A stretch of DNA of 64,000 nt from positions 1,107,724 to 1,171,723 of the forward strand of contig NZ_SMSE01000001.1 of the NCBI RefSeq assembly GCF_004354085.1. Direction: 5' to 3'. This DNA is from Seongchinamella unica (GTDB lineage Bacteria > Pseudomonadota > Gammaproteobacteria > Pseudomonadales > Halieaceae). This document shows positions 44,927 through 54,526 of the stretch, one piece after another. The notes under the pieces were generated by a model. The model had not been told where the DNA came from. It saw only the letters and a program-made list of their open reading frames with translations, and searched no databases. The translations under genes and the position numbers were made by a program. How positions within the stretch are numbered: the stretch's first letter is position 1; every line of letters starts with the position of its first letter.

Positions 44927-44962
44927 GCTGTGCCATAATGGGCAGTCCGCACGGTATACGCT

Positions 44963-45355
44963 ATGAGTCTCAGTAAACACATTAAATGGAATGAAGCCGG
45001 CCTGGTGGCCGCGATCGCCCAGGACTGGGAAACCGGTGAGGTGCTGATGATGGCCTGGATGAATCCCGAAGCGCTGGATTTGACTCTGCGGGAACAGCGG
45101 GCCATTTACTACTCGCGTTCCCGTCAGGCGCTCTGGCGCAAGGGCGAGGAGTCTGGCAATGTGCAGCAACTCAGGGAGCTCCGCGTGGATTGCGATGGCG
45201 ATACCGTGCTGTTGAAAGTCGAGCAGGTTGGGGGCATTGCCTGCCATACCGGACGTCGCAGCTGTTTCTATCGCCTGGCCGATAACAACGGTGAGCTCGT
45301 GGTGACTGATGAAGTGATCAGGGATCCAGCCGACATGTACGGAATAAAACGCTGA
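44963..45355 (+). CDS. hisI: Phosphoribosyl-AMP cyclohydrolase
   Basis: HisI opens the adenine ring of phosphoribosyl-AMP in histidine synthesis. Zn/Mg ligands are in [13 protein letters not shown] and the cysteines in CHTGRRSCF. The 130-residue monofunctional form, separate from hisE, is typical of Pseudomonas-like bacteria; in E. coli they are fused. Its stop overlaps the hisE start by one base. Confidence 0.97.
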   Translation: MSLSKHIKWNEAGLVAAIAQDWETGEVLMMAWMNPEALDLTLREQRAIYYSRSRQALWRKGEESGNVQQLRELRVDCDGDTVLLKVEQVGGIACHTGRRSCFYRLADNNGELVVTDEVIRDPADMYGIKR

Positions 45356-45687
45356 TGAACGATATTCTGCAAGAGCTCGCCGGGATTCTGGAAGAGCGAA
45401 AATCGTCGGCCAATGCTGACACGTCCTATGTGGCAAGCCTGCACCAGAAAGGCCTCAACAAGATCCTCGAGAAAGTCGGGGAAGAGGCCACCGAGGCCAT
45501 CATCGCCGCCAAGGAACTGCAGGCGGGAGGCAGCCGGGAGGCGGTAGTAGGTGAAGTTGCCGACCTGTGGTTTCACAGCATGATAATGCTGTCGCACCTG
45601 GACATCAGCCTGGACGAGATCGGCGCATGCCTGGCGGGCCGCTTCGGCATATCCGGGCTGGAAGAGAAAGCAAGCCGCGGGCAATAG
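45355..45687 (+). CDS. hisE: Phosphoribosyl-ATP pyrophosphatase
   Basis: HisE removes pyrophosphate from phosphoribosyl-ATP. The MazG-like helical motif [15 protein letters not shown] (metal-binding Glu residues) and [13 protein letters not shown] are intact. Its 110 residues are a stand-alone form. The Tat genes follow 30 bp downstream. Confidence 0.96.
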   Translation: MNDILQELAGILEERKSSANADTSYVASLHQKGLNKILEKVGEEATEAIIAAKELQAGGSREAVVGEVADLWFHSMIMLSHLDISLDEIGACLAGRFGISGLEEKASRGQ

Positions 45688-45717
45688 GACCAAAAATTAC
45701 TTGATACGGAGAACGTC

Positions 45718-45930
45718 ATGGGAATAGGTGGCATAAGCGTCTGGCAGTTACTGATAATCCTGGCCATCGTGGTCATGCTGTTCGGCACCAAGCGACTGCG
45801 CACCCTGGGATCCGACCTCGGCAGCGCGGTCAAGGGATTCCGCAAGAGCATGGGTGAGGACGAATCAGCGGCCGAGAAAAAGGAAGCCGGAGACGACAGC
45901 TCTGAAAAGCCTGACGACAAAAATCGATAG
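45718..45930 (+). CDS. tatA: Sec-independent translocase subunit TatA
   Basis: A 70-residue protein: one N-terminal membrane helix (about 4-22, [18 protein letters not shown]), the [20 protein letters not shown] amphipathic helix and a charged tail. TatA oligomers form the pore-like path for folded twin-arginine substrates. The Phe-Gly hinge is intact. Confidence 0.96.
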   Translation: MGIGGISVWQLLIILAIVVMLFGTKRLRTLGSDLGSAVKGFRKSMGEDESAAEKKEAGDDSSEKPDDKNR

Positions 45931-45940
45931 TTGAGCAAAC

Positions 45941-46270
45941 ATGTTTGATATCGGATTTGCCGAACTCATTGTCATCGCGATAGTGGGCCTGCTGGTGGTC
46001 GGCCCGGAACGCCTGCCCGGTGCCATTCGTACCGGCAGCGCCTGGCTGGGTCGAATCAAGCGCGGCTTTAACGATATCAAGCGTGAAGTGCAACAGGAAC
46101 TGCACAATGATGCAGTGATGCAGGAACTGAAAAGTACCCAACAGCAGCTCAGGGATGAAACGGCAGCCCTGCAGGAGCAGGTTCGCGGTGTGGTGGAGGA
46201 GGCCAGTCCGCTGCCAGAGACGAAAAAACGGCCTGAAGCGTCCGCCTCCGACGACAAAACAACCCCATGA
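45941..46270 (+). CDS. tatB: Sec-independent translocase subunit TatB
   Basis: The 109-residue protein starts MFDIGFAELIVIAIVGLLVV, with the Glu8 conserved in TatB, followed by GPERLPGAIRTG and a long amphipathic/coiled helix. TatB pairs with TatC to bind twin-arginine signals. Its stop overlaps the tatC start by four bases. Confidence 0.96.
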   Translation: MFDIGFAELIVIAIVGLLVVGPERLPGAIRTGSAWLGRIKRGFNDIKREVQQELHNDAVMQELKSTQQQLRDETAALQEQVRGVVEEASPLPETKKRPEASASDDKTTP

Positions 46271-47025
46271 CCGAAACAGAATCCAACGATCAGCCGCTGC
46301 CGCTGGTCGCCCACCTGACCGAGTTACGGGATCGTCTCCTGCGCGCCCTGCTGTCGGTGCTGGTGGTGTTTATCTGCCTGTTTCCTTTTGCCAACGAAAT
46401 TTACACCTTCGTCTCTGAACCCTTGCGCGAGTTACTTCCACCCGGGGCGACCATGATCGCCACCGAGGTCGCCTCGCCGTTTTTGACGCCCTTCAAACTC
46501 ACCCTGGTGGCAGCGATTTTTATCGCCATTCCCTATATCCTGTTCCAGGCTTGGAGTTTCGTCGCTCCCGGCATGTACCGGCATGAGAAACGGTTCGCCA
46601 TTCCCCTGCTGGCCTCCAGTGTCGCCCTGTTTTACCTGGGAGCCGCCTTCGCCTACTTCGTGGTGTTCCCGCTGATTTTTGCGTTTTTCACCAGCGTCGG
46701 GCCCGAGGGCATCACCATCATGACCGACATCAACAGCTACCTGAACTTCGTGCTCAAGCTGTTTTTCGCCTTCGGTATCGCCTTTGAAATCCCCATCGCA
46801 GCGATATTGATGATCTGGGCGGGTCTGACTACCGCCGAAGACCTGGCCAAAAAACGGCCCTACATTATCGTTGGCTGTTTTGTATTCGGCATGCTGCTGA
46901 CCCCGCCGGATATTATTTCCCAGTCATTGCTGGCTGTGCCCATGTGGATTCTGTTTGAATTCGGGATCTTCTTTGGCAGGTTCCTGGAAAAAAACGCCAC
47001 CGGCCCCGAAAGCGACAGCGTCTAG
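46267..47025 (+). CDS. tatC: Sec-independent translocase subunit TatC
   Basis: A 252-residue inner-membrane protein with six helices. The conserved N-terminal LVAHLTELRDRLLRALLSV, where the Glu binds the RR signal, and the first periplasmic loop are clear, as is the F-x-E/P-rich helix (LFFAFGIAFEIPIAAILM). It completes tatABC. Confidence 0.97.
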   Translation: MTETESNDQPLPLVAHLTELRDRLLRALLSVLVVFICLFPFANEIYTFVSEPLRELLPPGATMIATEVASPFLTPFKLTLVAAIFIAIPYILFQAWSFVAPGMYRHEKRFAIPLLASSVALFYLGAAFAYFVVFPLIFAFFTSVGPEGITIMTDINSYLNFVLKLFFAFGIAFEIPIAAILMIWAGLTTAEDLAKKRPYIIVGCFVFGMLLTPPDIISQSLLAVPMWILFEFGIFFGRFLEKNATGPESDSV

Positions 47026-47082
47026 GGCATTCCACCTTATTGCGCTAACATGGGCAGACAGATCATCCGGACCGACCCGACG

Positions 47083-48717
47083 ATGCCCATGCTCACCCGT
47101 TTATTGTTGTCTCTCACCCTTGTCGCTCCACTGGCCTGGGGCCAGGCCCGGGAAGCCACTGACCTCTCCGCCAGGGAGTTGATAGAGACCGCCCAGAAGG
47201 CTGAAGAGCTGGTTAAGGAAAAGGCGTCCTCCGACCCAAACGCACTCGAAGGCCAGAGCACGCCGCTGGCGACGATGCTGGGGCTGCGTGATGCCATACG
47301 CAAAAAAGACTACGAGACCGCCGGGGAATATCTTGATCGCCGCTACATTGACGATGCAGTGGGACAGTACAGCGACGAGGCATTGGTCCGGGCCCTGGCC
47401 TATGTCTGGAACCGCCAGAACATCAACGACGTTACCTCCGTCAGCGACAACCCCGAGGGCAAACTGGACGACGGGCTGCCCGCCTACCGAGACCAGATTG
47501 GCAGTGTCAGGCTGCAGGATGAGAAAGTTCCCATCTACCTGCAGCGGGTTCCCGACGGCAAGGGCGGCAGGGTGTGGAAACTGTCCAACGCCACCGTGGC
47601 CAGAATCCCCGACATGTGGGATGAGTTGGGCTATAACGACACCATCGTAAAAATTGGGCAATGGCTGCCGCAATTCTATTTCCTGGGATTGCAGAACTGG
47701 CAGGTCTTCGGCGTTATCGTATTTTTCATCATCGCCTGGCCCCTGGCCATGCTTGCCAGTTACCTGCTGATGAAGATTGCGCTGTTGATCCCCAATCGCT
47801 TCCCGCTGGGTATCGAGCGGTTCTTCCGCGGGCCGATGAAGTTTTTCCTCTATATCCTGATTGCCCGCGGGCTGATCAACGAACTGGGCCTGTCCCTCAC
47901 CGCGCGGATTCTGCTGGATTCGTCGGGTGTCGACTACATCGCGTTCACGGTGCTCGCCCTGGGCTTGCTGTCCCTGCTCCGCGATTACCAGATTCGCAAA
48001 ATGCAGTACGCGGGCAATACCCATTATGTGGCACTGCTGAAGCCGTTTACTACCATCGTCAAGGTCATCATGGTGACGATCATCGCCCTGTTCTGGGCGA
48101 AGCAGGCCGGCTACGACATGTCCACCATCCTCGCCGGCCTGGGCGTTGGTTCATTGGCGGTTGCCCTGGCGGCCCAGAAAACCCTGGAAAACGTGATCGG
48201 GGCGATTACCCTGTATACCGCCAGGCCGGTGAGCGCCGGTGACTTTTGCCGCTTCGGCAAGGTGAAGGGCGTTGTCGAGGAAATCGGGCTTCGCTCCACC
48301 ATAATCCGCACCCTGGACAGATCGGTACTGGTGATTCCCAACTCGATGTTCTCCTCGGTAGAGATCGAAAACTATTCGCAGCGAGACCGCATTCGTTTTT
48401 TCAAACGCTACCAGATGGAGGTCCCTTCCTCGGCGCAGATGCAGCAGATTCTTGCAGATATTCGTGCCCTGATGAGCGAACACGATCTGGTGATCGACGA
48501 AACGATCAGCGTTCGTTTTGAAACCATCGTCGATGCCAACGCCATACTGCGTTTGGATGCCGGCGTCGACACGCTCGATTTCCAGGAATACCTGGCAGTG
48601 GCGGAAACCCTCAACCTGGGCATACTCGATATCGCCGAGCGGGCCGGTTGCCGGTTTACTGGCCCTGCCCAGCTCAATCTTGATGCCAAGGCAGAGTCGG
48701 CCAGCGCCGCTTCATGA
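47083..48717 (+). CDS. MscS-family mechanosensitive channel
   Basis: About 544 residues from the ATG at 47083; 47050 and 47089 are also possible starts. A signal peptide (LTRLLLSLTLVAPLAWGQA) leads a periplasmic N-terminal domain of about 190 residues. Several membrane helices (about 205-385) end in the pore helix with LAGLGVGSLAVALAAQKTLE, followed by the beta domain (VEEIGLRSTIIRTLDRSVLV) and a C-terminal alpha/beta domain. This is a larger MscS relative, likely acting in hypo-osmotic shock. It overlaps the ABC gene by four bases. Confidence 0.9.
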   Translation: MPMLTRLLLSLTLVAPLAWGQAREATDLSARELIETAQKAEELVKEKASSDPNALEGQSTPLATMLGLRDAIRKKDYETAGEYLDRRYIDDAVGQYSDEALVRALAYVWNRQNINDVTSVSDNPEGKLDDGLPAYRDQIGSVRLQDEKVPIYLQRVPDGKGGRVWKLSNATVARIPDMWDELGYNDTIVKIGQWLPQFYFLGLQNWQVFGVIVFFIIAWPLAMLASYLLMKIALLIPNRFPLGIERFFRGPMKFFLYILIARGLINELGLSLTARILLDSSGVDYIAFTVLALGLLSLLRDYQIRKMQYAGNTHYVALLKPFTTIVKVIMVTIIALFWAKQAGYDMSTILAGLGVGSLAVALAAQKTLENVIGAITLYTARPVSAGDFCRFGKVKGVVEEIGLRSTIIRTLDRSVLVIPNSMFSSVEIENYSQRDRIRFFKRYQMEVPSSAQMQQILADIRALMSEHDLVIDETISVRFETIVDANAILRLDAGVDTLDFQEYLAVAETLNLGILDIAERAGCRFTGPAQLNLDAKAESASAAS

Positions 48718-50483
48718 GCAGTCCTTCGGGGGCCCTTGGCTCCCTGATCCCGGTCCTGGGATTCCTCCGACCCTACAAACTGCGATTGCTGGCGGCCAGC
48801 GCGGCCCTGTTATTCACCGCAGCAGCAACACTCTCCATGGGACGCGGACTCCAGGTGTTGATCGACCAGGGGTTTGCCGGTGACAGCGCCGACCTGCGCG
48901 CCGCCATTGGCCTGTTACTGCTCATCGCCGCTGCCATCGCCCTGGGTACATTTGCGCGTTTTTACCTGGTCTCCTGGCTGGGGGAGCGGGTCAGTGCAGA
49001 TATTCGCAAAGCCGTTTTCGACAATATCGTCCGATTGCACCCGGGCTACTTCGAAGTCAATCGTTCCGGCGAAATCATGTCCCGCCTCACTACCGACACC
49101 ACGCTGCTGCAGACCATTATCGGCTCGTCGTTCAGCATGGCCCTGCGCAGCGGCCTTACACTGGTGGGCGCGCTGGTTATGATGGTGATCACCAACCTCC
49201 AGTTGAGCCTGTATATTGCCGTCGCTGTGCCCCTGGTGCTTTTACCCATTCTGGTGTTCGGCCGTCGGGTCAGGCGCCTGTCCAACCAGAGCCAGGACAG
49301 TATCGCCAGCGTCGGCAGCTATGCCGGGGAAGTGATCCAGCACATCCGGGTGGTGCAGAGTTACACCCGGGAACAGTTCGAGAGCGCGGCCTTTGCCGGG
49401 GAAGTCGAGCGCGCCTTCAGCATTGCCCGCCGCCGGATCCGCCAGCGGGCACTGCTTATCTGCGCGGCCATACTGCTCATGTTCGCTGGCATGTCCGGGA
49501 TGATCTGGTCCGGCGGACAGGATGTGATCTCCGGTGAAATGAGCGGCGGCGAGCTGGGCGCCTTCGCCTTTTACGCCATCATGGTGGGTTCAGGGGTGGC
49601 GACCATTTCCGAAGTCTGGGGAGAATTACAGCGGGCTGCGGGCGCTGCCGAGCGATTGATCGAACTGCTCAACACCCGCAGCGTGATTGTTGACCCGGGT
49701 CAAAAGCCCGGGAACAACGCCCGCAGGCAGCCGGCACTGGCGCTGGAGGAAGTGACCTTCCGCTATCCCACCCGCACGGAAGTGCCGGCGCTGGAGGACT
49801 TCAGCCTGCACATCCCCGCTGGCCAGTCGCTGGCCCTGGTCGGCCCGTCGGGAGCCGGGAAATCCACCGTCTTCGAATTACTGCAGCGCTTTTACGATCC
49901 ACACTCAGGCAGGATCAGCCTGGACGGTGCCGATATTCGTGAACTCGGACTGAAACAATTGCGGGAACAGATAGCCCTGGTGCCACAGCAGCCGGCCCTG
50001 TTCACCGGGGACGTGCGCTATAACATCGCCTACGGCAAGCCCGGGGCAAGCGAGGATGAAATCGTAGCCGCCGCTTGCGCTGCCCACGCCCACGAGTTCA
50101 TCAGTGCACTACCCGCTGGCTATGCCAGCCACCTGGGGGAACAGGGCGTCAGACTATCCGGAGGGCAGCGCCAGCGGATTGCGCTGGCGCGCGCCATACT
50201 CAATGACCCCCGTATTCTGCTGCTCGATGAGGCCACCAGCGCCCTGGACAGCGAAAGCGAATACCATGTGCAACAGGCGCTACAAGAGCTCATGCACAAC
50301 CGCACCACGGTCATTATTGCCCATCGACTGTCGACCATCCGGCATGTTGACCGCATCGCCGTGCTCGATCAGGGCCGGCTGGTCGCGACGGGGACCCACG
50401 AAGAGTTGCTGTCAAATTGTGAACTGTACCAGCGCCTGGCGAGACTGCAGTTCCGCGATCAAAGGTCTGCCCGCGAGGCCTAG
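48714..50483 (+). CDS. ABC-type lipid/drug exporter, fused permease and ATPase (MsbA-like)
   Basis: A 589-residue half-transporter: six transmembrane helices (about 15-310) and an ATPase with Walker A GPSGAGKSTVFELL, signature LSGGQRQRIALARA and Walker B ILLLDEATSALDSESE, followed by the H-loop IIAHRLSTI. It belongs to the ABCB exporter group. Substrate is not readable; MsbA itself is usually next to lpxK, which is not here, so it may be a paralogue. It is read from the preceding MscS gene and its stop abuts the convergent hemerythrin gene. Confidence 0.9.
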   Translation: MSSPSGALGSLIPVLGFLRPYKLRLLAASAALLFTAAATLSMGRGLQVLIDQGFAGDSADLRAAIGLLLLIAAAIALGTFARFYLVSWLGERVSADIRKAVFDNIVRLHPGYFEVNRSGEIMSRLTTDTTLLQTIIGSSFSMALRSGLTLVGALVMMVITNLQLSLYIAVAVPLVLLPILVFGRRVRRLSNQSQDSIASVGSYAGEVIQHIRVVQSYTREQFESAAFAGEVERAFSIARRRIRQRALLICAAILLMFAGMSGMIWSGGQDVISGEMSGGELGAFAFYAIMVGSGVATISEVWGELQRAAGAAERLIELLNTRSVIVDPGQKPGNNARRQPALALEEVTFRYPTRTEVPALEDFSLHIPAGQSLALVGPSGAGKSTVFELLQRFYDPHSGRISLDGADIRELGLKQLREQIALVPQQPALFTGDVRYNIAYGKPGASEDEIVAAACAAHAHEFISALPAGYASHLGEQGVRLSGGQRQRIALARAILNDPRILLLDEATSALDSESEYHVQQALQELMHNRTTVIIAHRLSTIRHVDRIAVLDQGRLVATGTHEELLSNCELYQRLARLQFRDQRSAREA

Positions 50484-51554
50484 TCAGTCCTCAAACAGTT
50501 CGCCCCGCTCCCGACGCTCCCTGTTAATCCGCTGCAGATCGTCGAACGTCTCGCGAGAAATATCGACCATATCGCCAACCAGGCGAAAGCCCAGCTTCAT
50601 GTTGTTGACCGAGCAACGCAGCGGCGCACTCAAAGGGGCTTCACGAAACATCTCCCGGGAGTTATCCAGCGCGGTACGCAGGTGATCGCCAGCGGTCTCG
50701 CTGGCAGTTTCTGCTGCGAGGGACAAGACCTCCAGCGATTCCATCAAAGCCTCTACACCCAACCATTCCTGGACAACGCCGCGCTCTACCCGACGGCGAA
50801 CACCCCGGCGCAGGCGTCGAGCGAGATTCCGGAACTCCCGTTGTACCCTTGGGCCGAACACCGGTACCGATACCGCCCGCAAATCATCATCCTCTGCCAG
50901 TTCCCGCCAGTCCTCCAGGGTGAGCACCGATTCGATGTGGGGAAAGACCACTTTTTCCTCCACATTCATGTGCTCATACATGTGGCCCACATATTCCCTT
51001 CCAGCTTTGACGATGGCAGCGCCTTTTACCTCGCCCTCACTCCAGCGCTCTATTTCCCGCAGCAGTTGCCGACCACGTTTGGCCGTAGCATCGTGATCAC
51101 GTTGCAGCGTATCCACATCTTCCGCCGCCCTGCGGTCCAGTTCAGCGACCCGGCCATAGATGAGATCTTCCCGGGGGTGGTGATAACGATCGGGCCAGCT
51201 GGCCATGTAGTCCATCACCTCGTAAACCACATGGGCGTCGACCGGCTCACCGGCTTCAATGGCCTGTAGCTGATCGGAAAACAACTGCATCACCGTGGCG
51301 ATGTGCCGGTGTTCCGCCCGTAACGCTTTCATCAGCGGCTGTTCAGGCCCGGGCGCTGCCGTGGCCGGCCCCGGTTGCGCCCATGCCTGACGGCTGTAGG
51401 CCTTCCGGTCTTTGTCACTACTGGTGCTGCCAGCCTTTCCTTTCACGCCACCCTGCTTGCCGGGCGCTGTCGTGGGGGATGGTTTTGCAGTTCGTGCGGG
51501 GGCTTTTTTGCGCGCCGCGGGCTTCCTGGGGCTGGCTTTCTTTGCTGCCGACAT
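50484..51554 (-). CDS. Hemerythrin HHE domain protein with histone-H1-like N-terminal tail
   Basis: The 356-residue protein starts with about 70 residues of Ala/Lys/Pro/Arg repeats (AAKKASPRKPAARKKAPART), then a four-helix HHE hemerythrin domain (about 80-225) with iron ligands in RAEHRHI, YHHPREDLIY, QRDHDATAK and YEHMNVEEKVVFPHI, and an Arg-rich C-terminal helical part (NLARRLRRGVRRRVERG). An AGGAG ribosome site precedes the ATG by eight bases. Hemerythrins bind O2, NO or iron; the tail suggests nucleic-acid or polyanion contact (inference). It is convergent with the ABC gene with no gap. Confidence 0.85.
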   Translation of the reverse strand: MSAAKKASPRKPAARKKAPARTAKPSPTTAPGKQGGVKGKAGSTSSDKDRKAYSRQAWAQPGPATAAPGPEQPLMKALRAEHRHIATVMQLFSDQLQAIEAGEPVDAHVVYEVMDYMASWPDRYHHPREDLIYGRVAELDRRAAEDVDTLQRDHDATAKRGRQLLREIERWSEGEVKGAAIVKAGREYVGHMYEHMNVEEKVVFPHIESVLTLEDWRELAEDDDLRAVSVPVFGPRVQREFRNLARRLRRGVRRRVERGVVQEWLGVEALMESLEVLSLAAETASETAGDHLRTALDNSREMFREAPLSAPLRCSVNNMKLGFRLVGDMVDISRETFDDLQRINRERRERGELFED

Positions 51555-51684
51555 GAGCGTACTCCTCGTTTACTGCTTCCAGCATAGGGCCCCAGCCTAG
51601 CCTGTCCAGTGAAGTTGGGCATTGATCGGGCTCATGAAAAGCAGGTAGGGACGAACAGGGTAATTAGCTGAACCGGAGCCCCTC

Positions 51685-51715
51685 AAAAAAAAACGCCGGC
51701 ACTGGGCCGGCGTTT
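51685..51715 (-). terminator. Intrinsic terminator of the pnt operon
   Basis: On the minus strand a 10-bp stem, AAACGCCGGC (51715-51706) with GCCGGCGTTT (51700-51691), closes a 5-base loop and is followed by nine T (complement of A at 51685-51693). It lies 20 bases past the pntB stop. Confidence 0.88.
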
Positions 51716-51734
51716 ATCGGGGCGTTGTTGAACC

Positions 51735-53087
51735 CTAGCTGAACTCGCGGATCAGGCCGCCGATCGATTCCTTGGCGTCGCCAAACAGCATCCGCGTGTT
51801 GTCTTTGTAGAACAGTGGATTCTCGATCCCGGCGAAGCCGGAGGCCATGGAACGCTTGAGCACGAACACCGTGCGTGCCGCATCGACGTTGATCACCGGC
51901 ATGCCGTAAATCGGGCTGCCCTCGTTCTCGCGGGCCGCCGGATTAACCACATCGTTGGCGCCGATCACGATGGCCACGTCAACATTTTCCATGCGTGGGT
52001 TAATGTCGTCCATTTCCAGGAGCTGATCGTAGGGCACGTCGGCCTCCGCCAGCAGTACGTTCATGTGTCCGGGCATGCGACCCGCCACCGGATGGATGCC
52101 GAAATTGACCTCAGCCCCATTCTGTTCCAACAACTCGGTGAGTTCCTTGACCACATGCTGGGCCTGGGCTACCGCCATGCCGTAGCCGGGAATAATCGCC
52201 ACGTTGGTTGCAGCCTCCAGCACATAGTAGGCGTCTTCGACAGAGATGGGTTTGATTTCTCCCTCCACTTCCGTGGTGTCCTGCTTGCCACTGCCGAAGC
52301 CGGAAAACAGTACGTTGGACAGGGAGCGGTTCATCGCCTTACACATGATCTGGGTGAGGATGATACCGGAGGCTCCCACCAGGGAACCGGCAACGATCAG
52401 GATATTGTTATCCACCGCAAAGCCGGCGGCGCAGGCCGCCAGGCCGGAGTAGGAGTTCAGCAGTGAAATCACCACCGGCATGTCGGCGCCGCCAATAGGG
52501 ATGACCGCCATGATGCCGAACACCAGCGAAAGGGCGATAACCACAAACAGCCAGGTCAGGTTGCTGGGATCCAGGCAGAACATCACCGCGCCACCGAGAA
52601 TACCGAGCACGATCAGACTGTTCACCACCTGTTGGCCACTGAACAGCACCGCGCCGGAACCGATGGTCTCGGAGAGTTTGCCGTAGGCGACCAGCGAACC
52701 GGTGAAGGTCAGGCCACCAATCAGGATGGACAGGATAATGGTCACCAGCGTGAACGTACCGGCGTCTGGCGACAGGGCGGCCCAACCTACCAGCAGCGAC
52801 GCCATACCGCCGAAGCCATTGAACAGGGCGACCATTTCCGGCATCGACGTCATCTGCACCATCCGCGCTGCTCCAGCACCGATGGCGCCACCGACAACAA
52901 TGCCGATAACAATCCACTGGTAGTCGACAATGCCCTGGTCGAGCAGGGCGGCGACAATGGCAACCAGCATGCCGGTGGAGGAAATCATGTTGCCGCGCCG
53001 GGCTGTCGCCGGCGAGCCCAGCTGTTTCAGGCCGAAAATAAACAGGCCCGCGGATATCACATAGGCGAATTGAATCATCGTATCCAT
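51735..53087 (-). CDS. pntB: NAD(P) transhydrogenase subunit beta
   Basis: PntB carries the NADP(H)-binding domain III and half of the proton channel. The 450-residue protein has eight to nine membrane helices in the first 260 residues and a soluble C-terminus with the NADP(H) loop IIPGYGMAVAQAQHV and VAIVIGANDVVNP. With the two upstream genes it makes a three-subunit proton-translocating transhydrogenase that supplies NADPH. Confidence 0.97.
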   Translation of the reverse strand: MDTMIQFAYVISAGLFIFGLKQLGSPATARRGNMISSTGMLVAIVAALLDQGIVDYQWIVIGIVVGGAIGAGAARMVQMTSMPEMVALFNGFGGMASLLVGWAALSPDAGTFTLVTIILSILIGGLTFTGSLVAYGKLSETIGSGAVLFSGQQVVNSLIVLGILGGAVMFCLDPSNLTWLFVVIALSLVFGIMAVIPIGGADMPVVISLLNSYSGLAACAAGFAVDNNILIVAGSLVGASGIILTQIMCKAMNRSLSNVLFSGFGSGKQDTTEVEGEIKPISVEDAYYVLEAATNVAIIPGYGMAVAQAQHVVKELTELLEQNGAEVNFGIHPVAGRMPGHMNVLLAEADVPYDQLLEMDDINPRMENVDVAIVIGANDVVNPAARENEGSPIYGMPVINVDAARTVFVLKRSMASGFAGIENPLFYKDNTRMLFGDAKESIGGLIREFS

Positions 53088-53093
53088 GATGTC

Positions 53094-53381
53094 CTAGCCC
53101 TCCTTTTTCTTGAACATGGCGAGCATGCGATCGGTTACCAGGTAACCACCCACCACGTTAATGGAGGCAAGGGCCACGGCTCCGGCTCCCAGCCAGTTGG
53201 CCAGGTCCTGGTTGCCGGTACCGGCCAGGCTGATCGCTCCCACCACGGTAATGCCCGAAATCGCGTTGGCGCCGGACATCAACGGGGTATGCAGGGTCGC
53301 CGGTACCTTGTTGATCAATTCAAAGCCCAGGAAGATGGACAGCATCAGGATAAATGTCAGGAATACTACTGCGGGTATCAT
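53094..53381 (-). CDS. pntAB: NAD(P) transhydrogenase subunit alpha, membrane part
   Basis: A 95-residue protein with three to four membrane helices (MIPAVVFLTFILMLSIFLGF and NAISGITVVGAISLAG). In E. coli this segment is fused to the C-terminus of PntA; here it is a separate gene two bases after pntAA and six before pntB, as in Rhodospirillum. Confidence 0.95.
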   Translation of the reverse strand: MIPAVVFLTFILMLSIFLGFELINKVPATLHTPLMSGANAISGITVVGAISLAGTGNQDLANWLGAGAVALASINVVGGYLVTDRMLAMFKKKEG

Positions 53382-53383
53382 GA

Positions 53384-54526
53384 TTACGCCCCCTCTTCCA
53401 CGATGTTTTTAATGGTGTCGTTGGTGATCTCTCCACCGTGGGTGATGATGCACCCCGGGAGAATGTCATCGTCGAAATCCACCACGAACAGTTTCTTTTC
53501 CTCACTCCAGTTGTCTTCCACCAGGTTGAACAGGTTGGCGGAATACATCTGGCTGGCGTCGACAGCCACCTCGCCGGCGAGGTTGCCCTTGCCGATAATG
53601 GTGACGCCTGACCACTCGACGGTTTCGTTAGGCACCGAGCCTTCCACATTGCCGCCGGTCTCGGCCGCCATGTCGACGATGACCGAACCGGGGGCCATGC
53701 CCTCAATCATGTCCTTGGTCACCAGCACCGGCGGCTTGCGGCCAAATACCTGGGCCGTGGTAATCACCACATCAGACTTGGCGATCACGTCCTTTTGCGC
53801 CTGACGCTGGATTTCTACCTGTTCCGGGGTCAGTTCCCTGGCGTACCCGCCGGCGGTTTCGCCGGTTTCACCAAGGTCGATCTCCAGAAACTTGGCCCCC
53901 AGGGAAGTCACCTGCTCCGCGACGACCGGACGGGTATCAAAGGCGGTTACCCGGGCGCCCAGGCGCTTGGCGGTGGCGATTGCCTGCAGGCCGGCAACAC
54001 CGGCACCGATCACGAAGACGTTGGCGGGCTTGAGGGTGCCCGCCGGGGTCATCATCATCGGGAAAATGCGCGGCAGCGCCATGGCCGCCTCGATCACCAT
54101 CTGGTAACCGGCCAGGTTAGCCTGGGAGCTGAGCGCGTCCATCTTCTGACTGCGGGTGGTGCGGGGAATCATTTCCATGGAGATGGAAGTAACGCCGGCC
54201 TCCTTGAACGCCTTGACGAGGCCGTGCTCGTTAAAGGGATCAAGATAACTGATATGGATCGCGCCACGCTTCATGAGAGTGATTTCATCCAGCTCCGGCT
54301 TGCGCAGGCGCAACAGCAGGTCCGCGCTGGAAAACAGCTCTTTGCGGTCGCTGGAGATAGTGGCGCCGGCGTCGGAATATTCGCTGTCAGTGTAACCGGA
54401 GCCGGTTCCCATGCCAGCTTCGATGACCAGATCAGCACCCATGCGGACCAGTTTCTTGGCCACCTCTGGCGTGATGGGCACCCGGTTTTCTCCCGGATGT
54501 GTCTCCCTGGGTATTGCGATGCGCAT
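53384..54526 (-). CDS. pntAA: NAD(P) transhydrogenase subunit alpha, NAD-binding part
   Basis: The 380-residue soluble domain I binds NAD(H). It starts MRIAIPRETHPGENRVPITP, has the alanine-dehydrogenase/PNT signatures and the NAD loop VIGAGVAGLQAIATAKRLGA followed by VTAFDTR. The absence of membrane segments confirms the split form. It is first in the operon. Confidence 0.96.
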   Translation of the reverse strand: MRIAIPRETHPGENRVPITPEVAKKLVRMGADLVIEAGMGTGSGYTDSEYSDAGATISSDRKELFSSADLLLRLRKPELDEITLMKRGAIHISYLDPFNEHGLVKAFKEAGVTSISMEMIPRTTRSQKMDALSSQANLAGYQMVIEAAMALPRIFPMMMTPAGTLKPANVFVIGAGVAGLQAIATAKRLGARVTAFDTRPVVAEQVTSLGAKFLEIDLGETGETAGGYARELTPEQVEIQRQAQKDVIAKSDVVITTAQVFGRKPPVLVTKDMIEGMAPGSVIVDMAAETGGNVEGSVPNETVEWSGVTIIGKGNLAGEVAVDASQMYSANLFNLVEDNWSEEKKLFVVDFDDDILPGCIITHGGEITNDTIKNIVEEGA

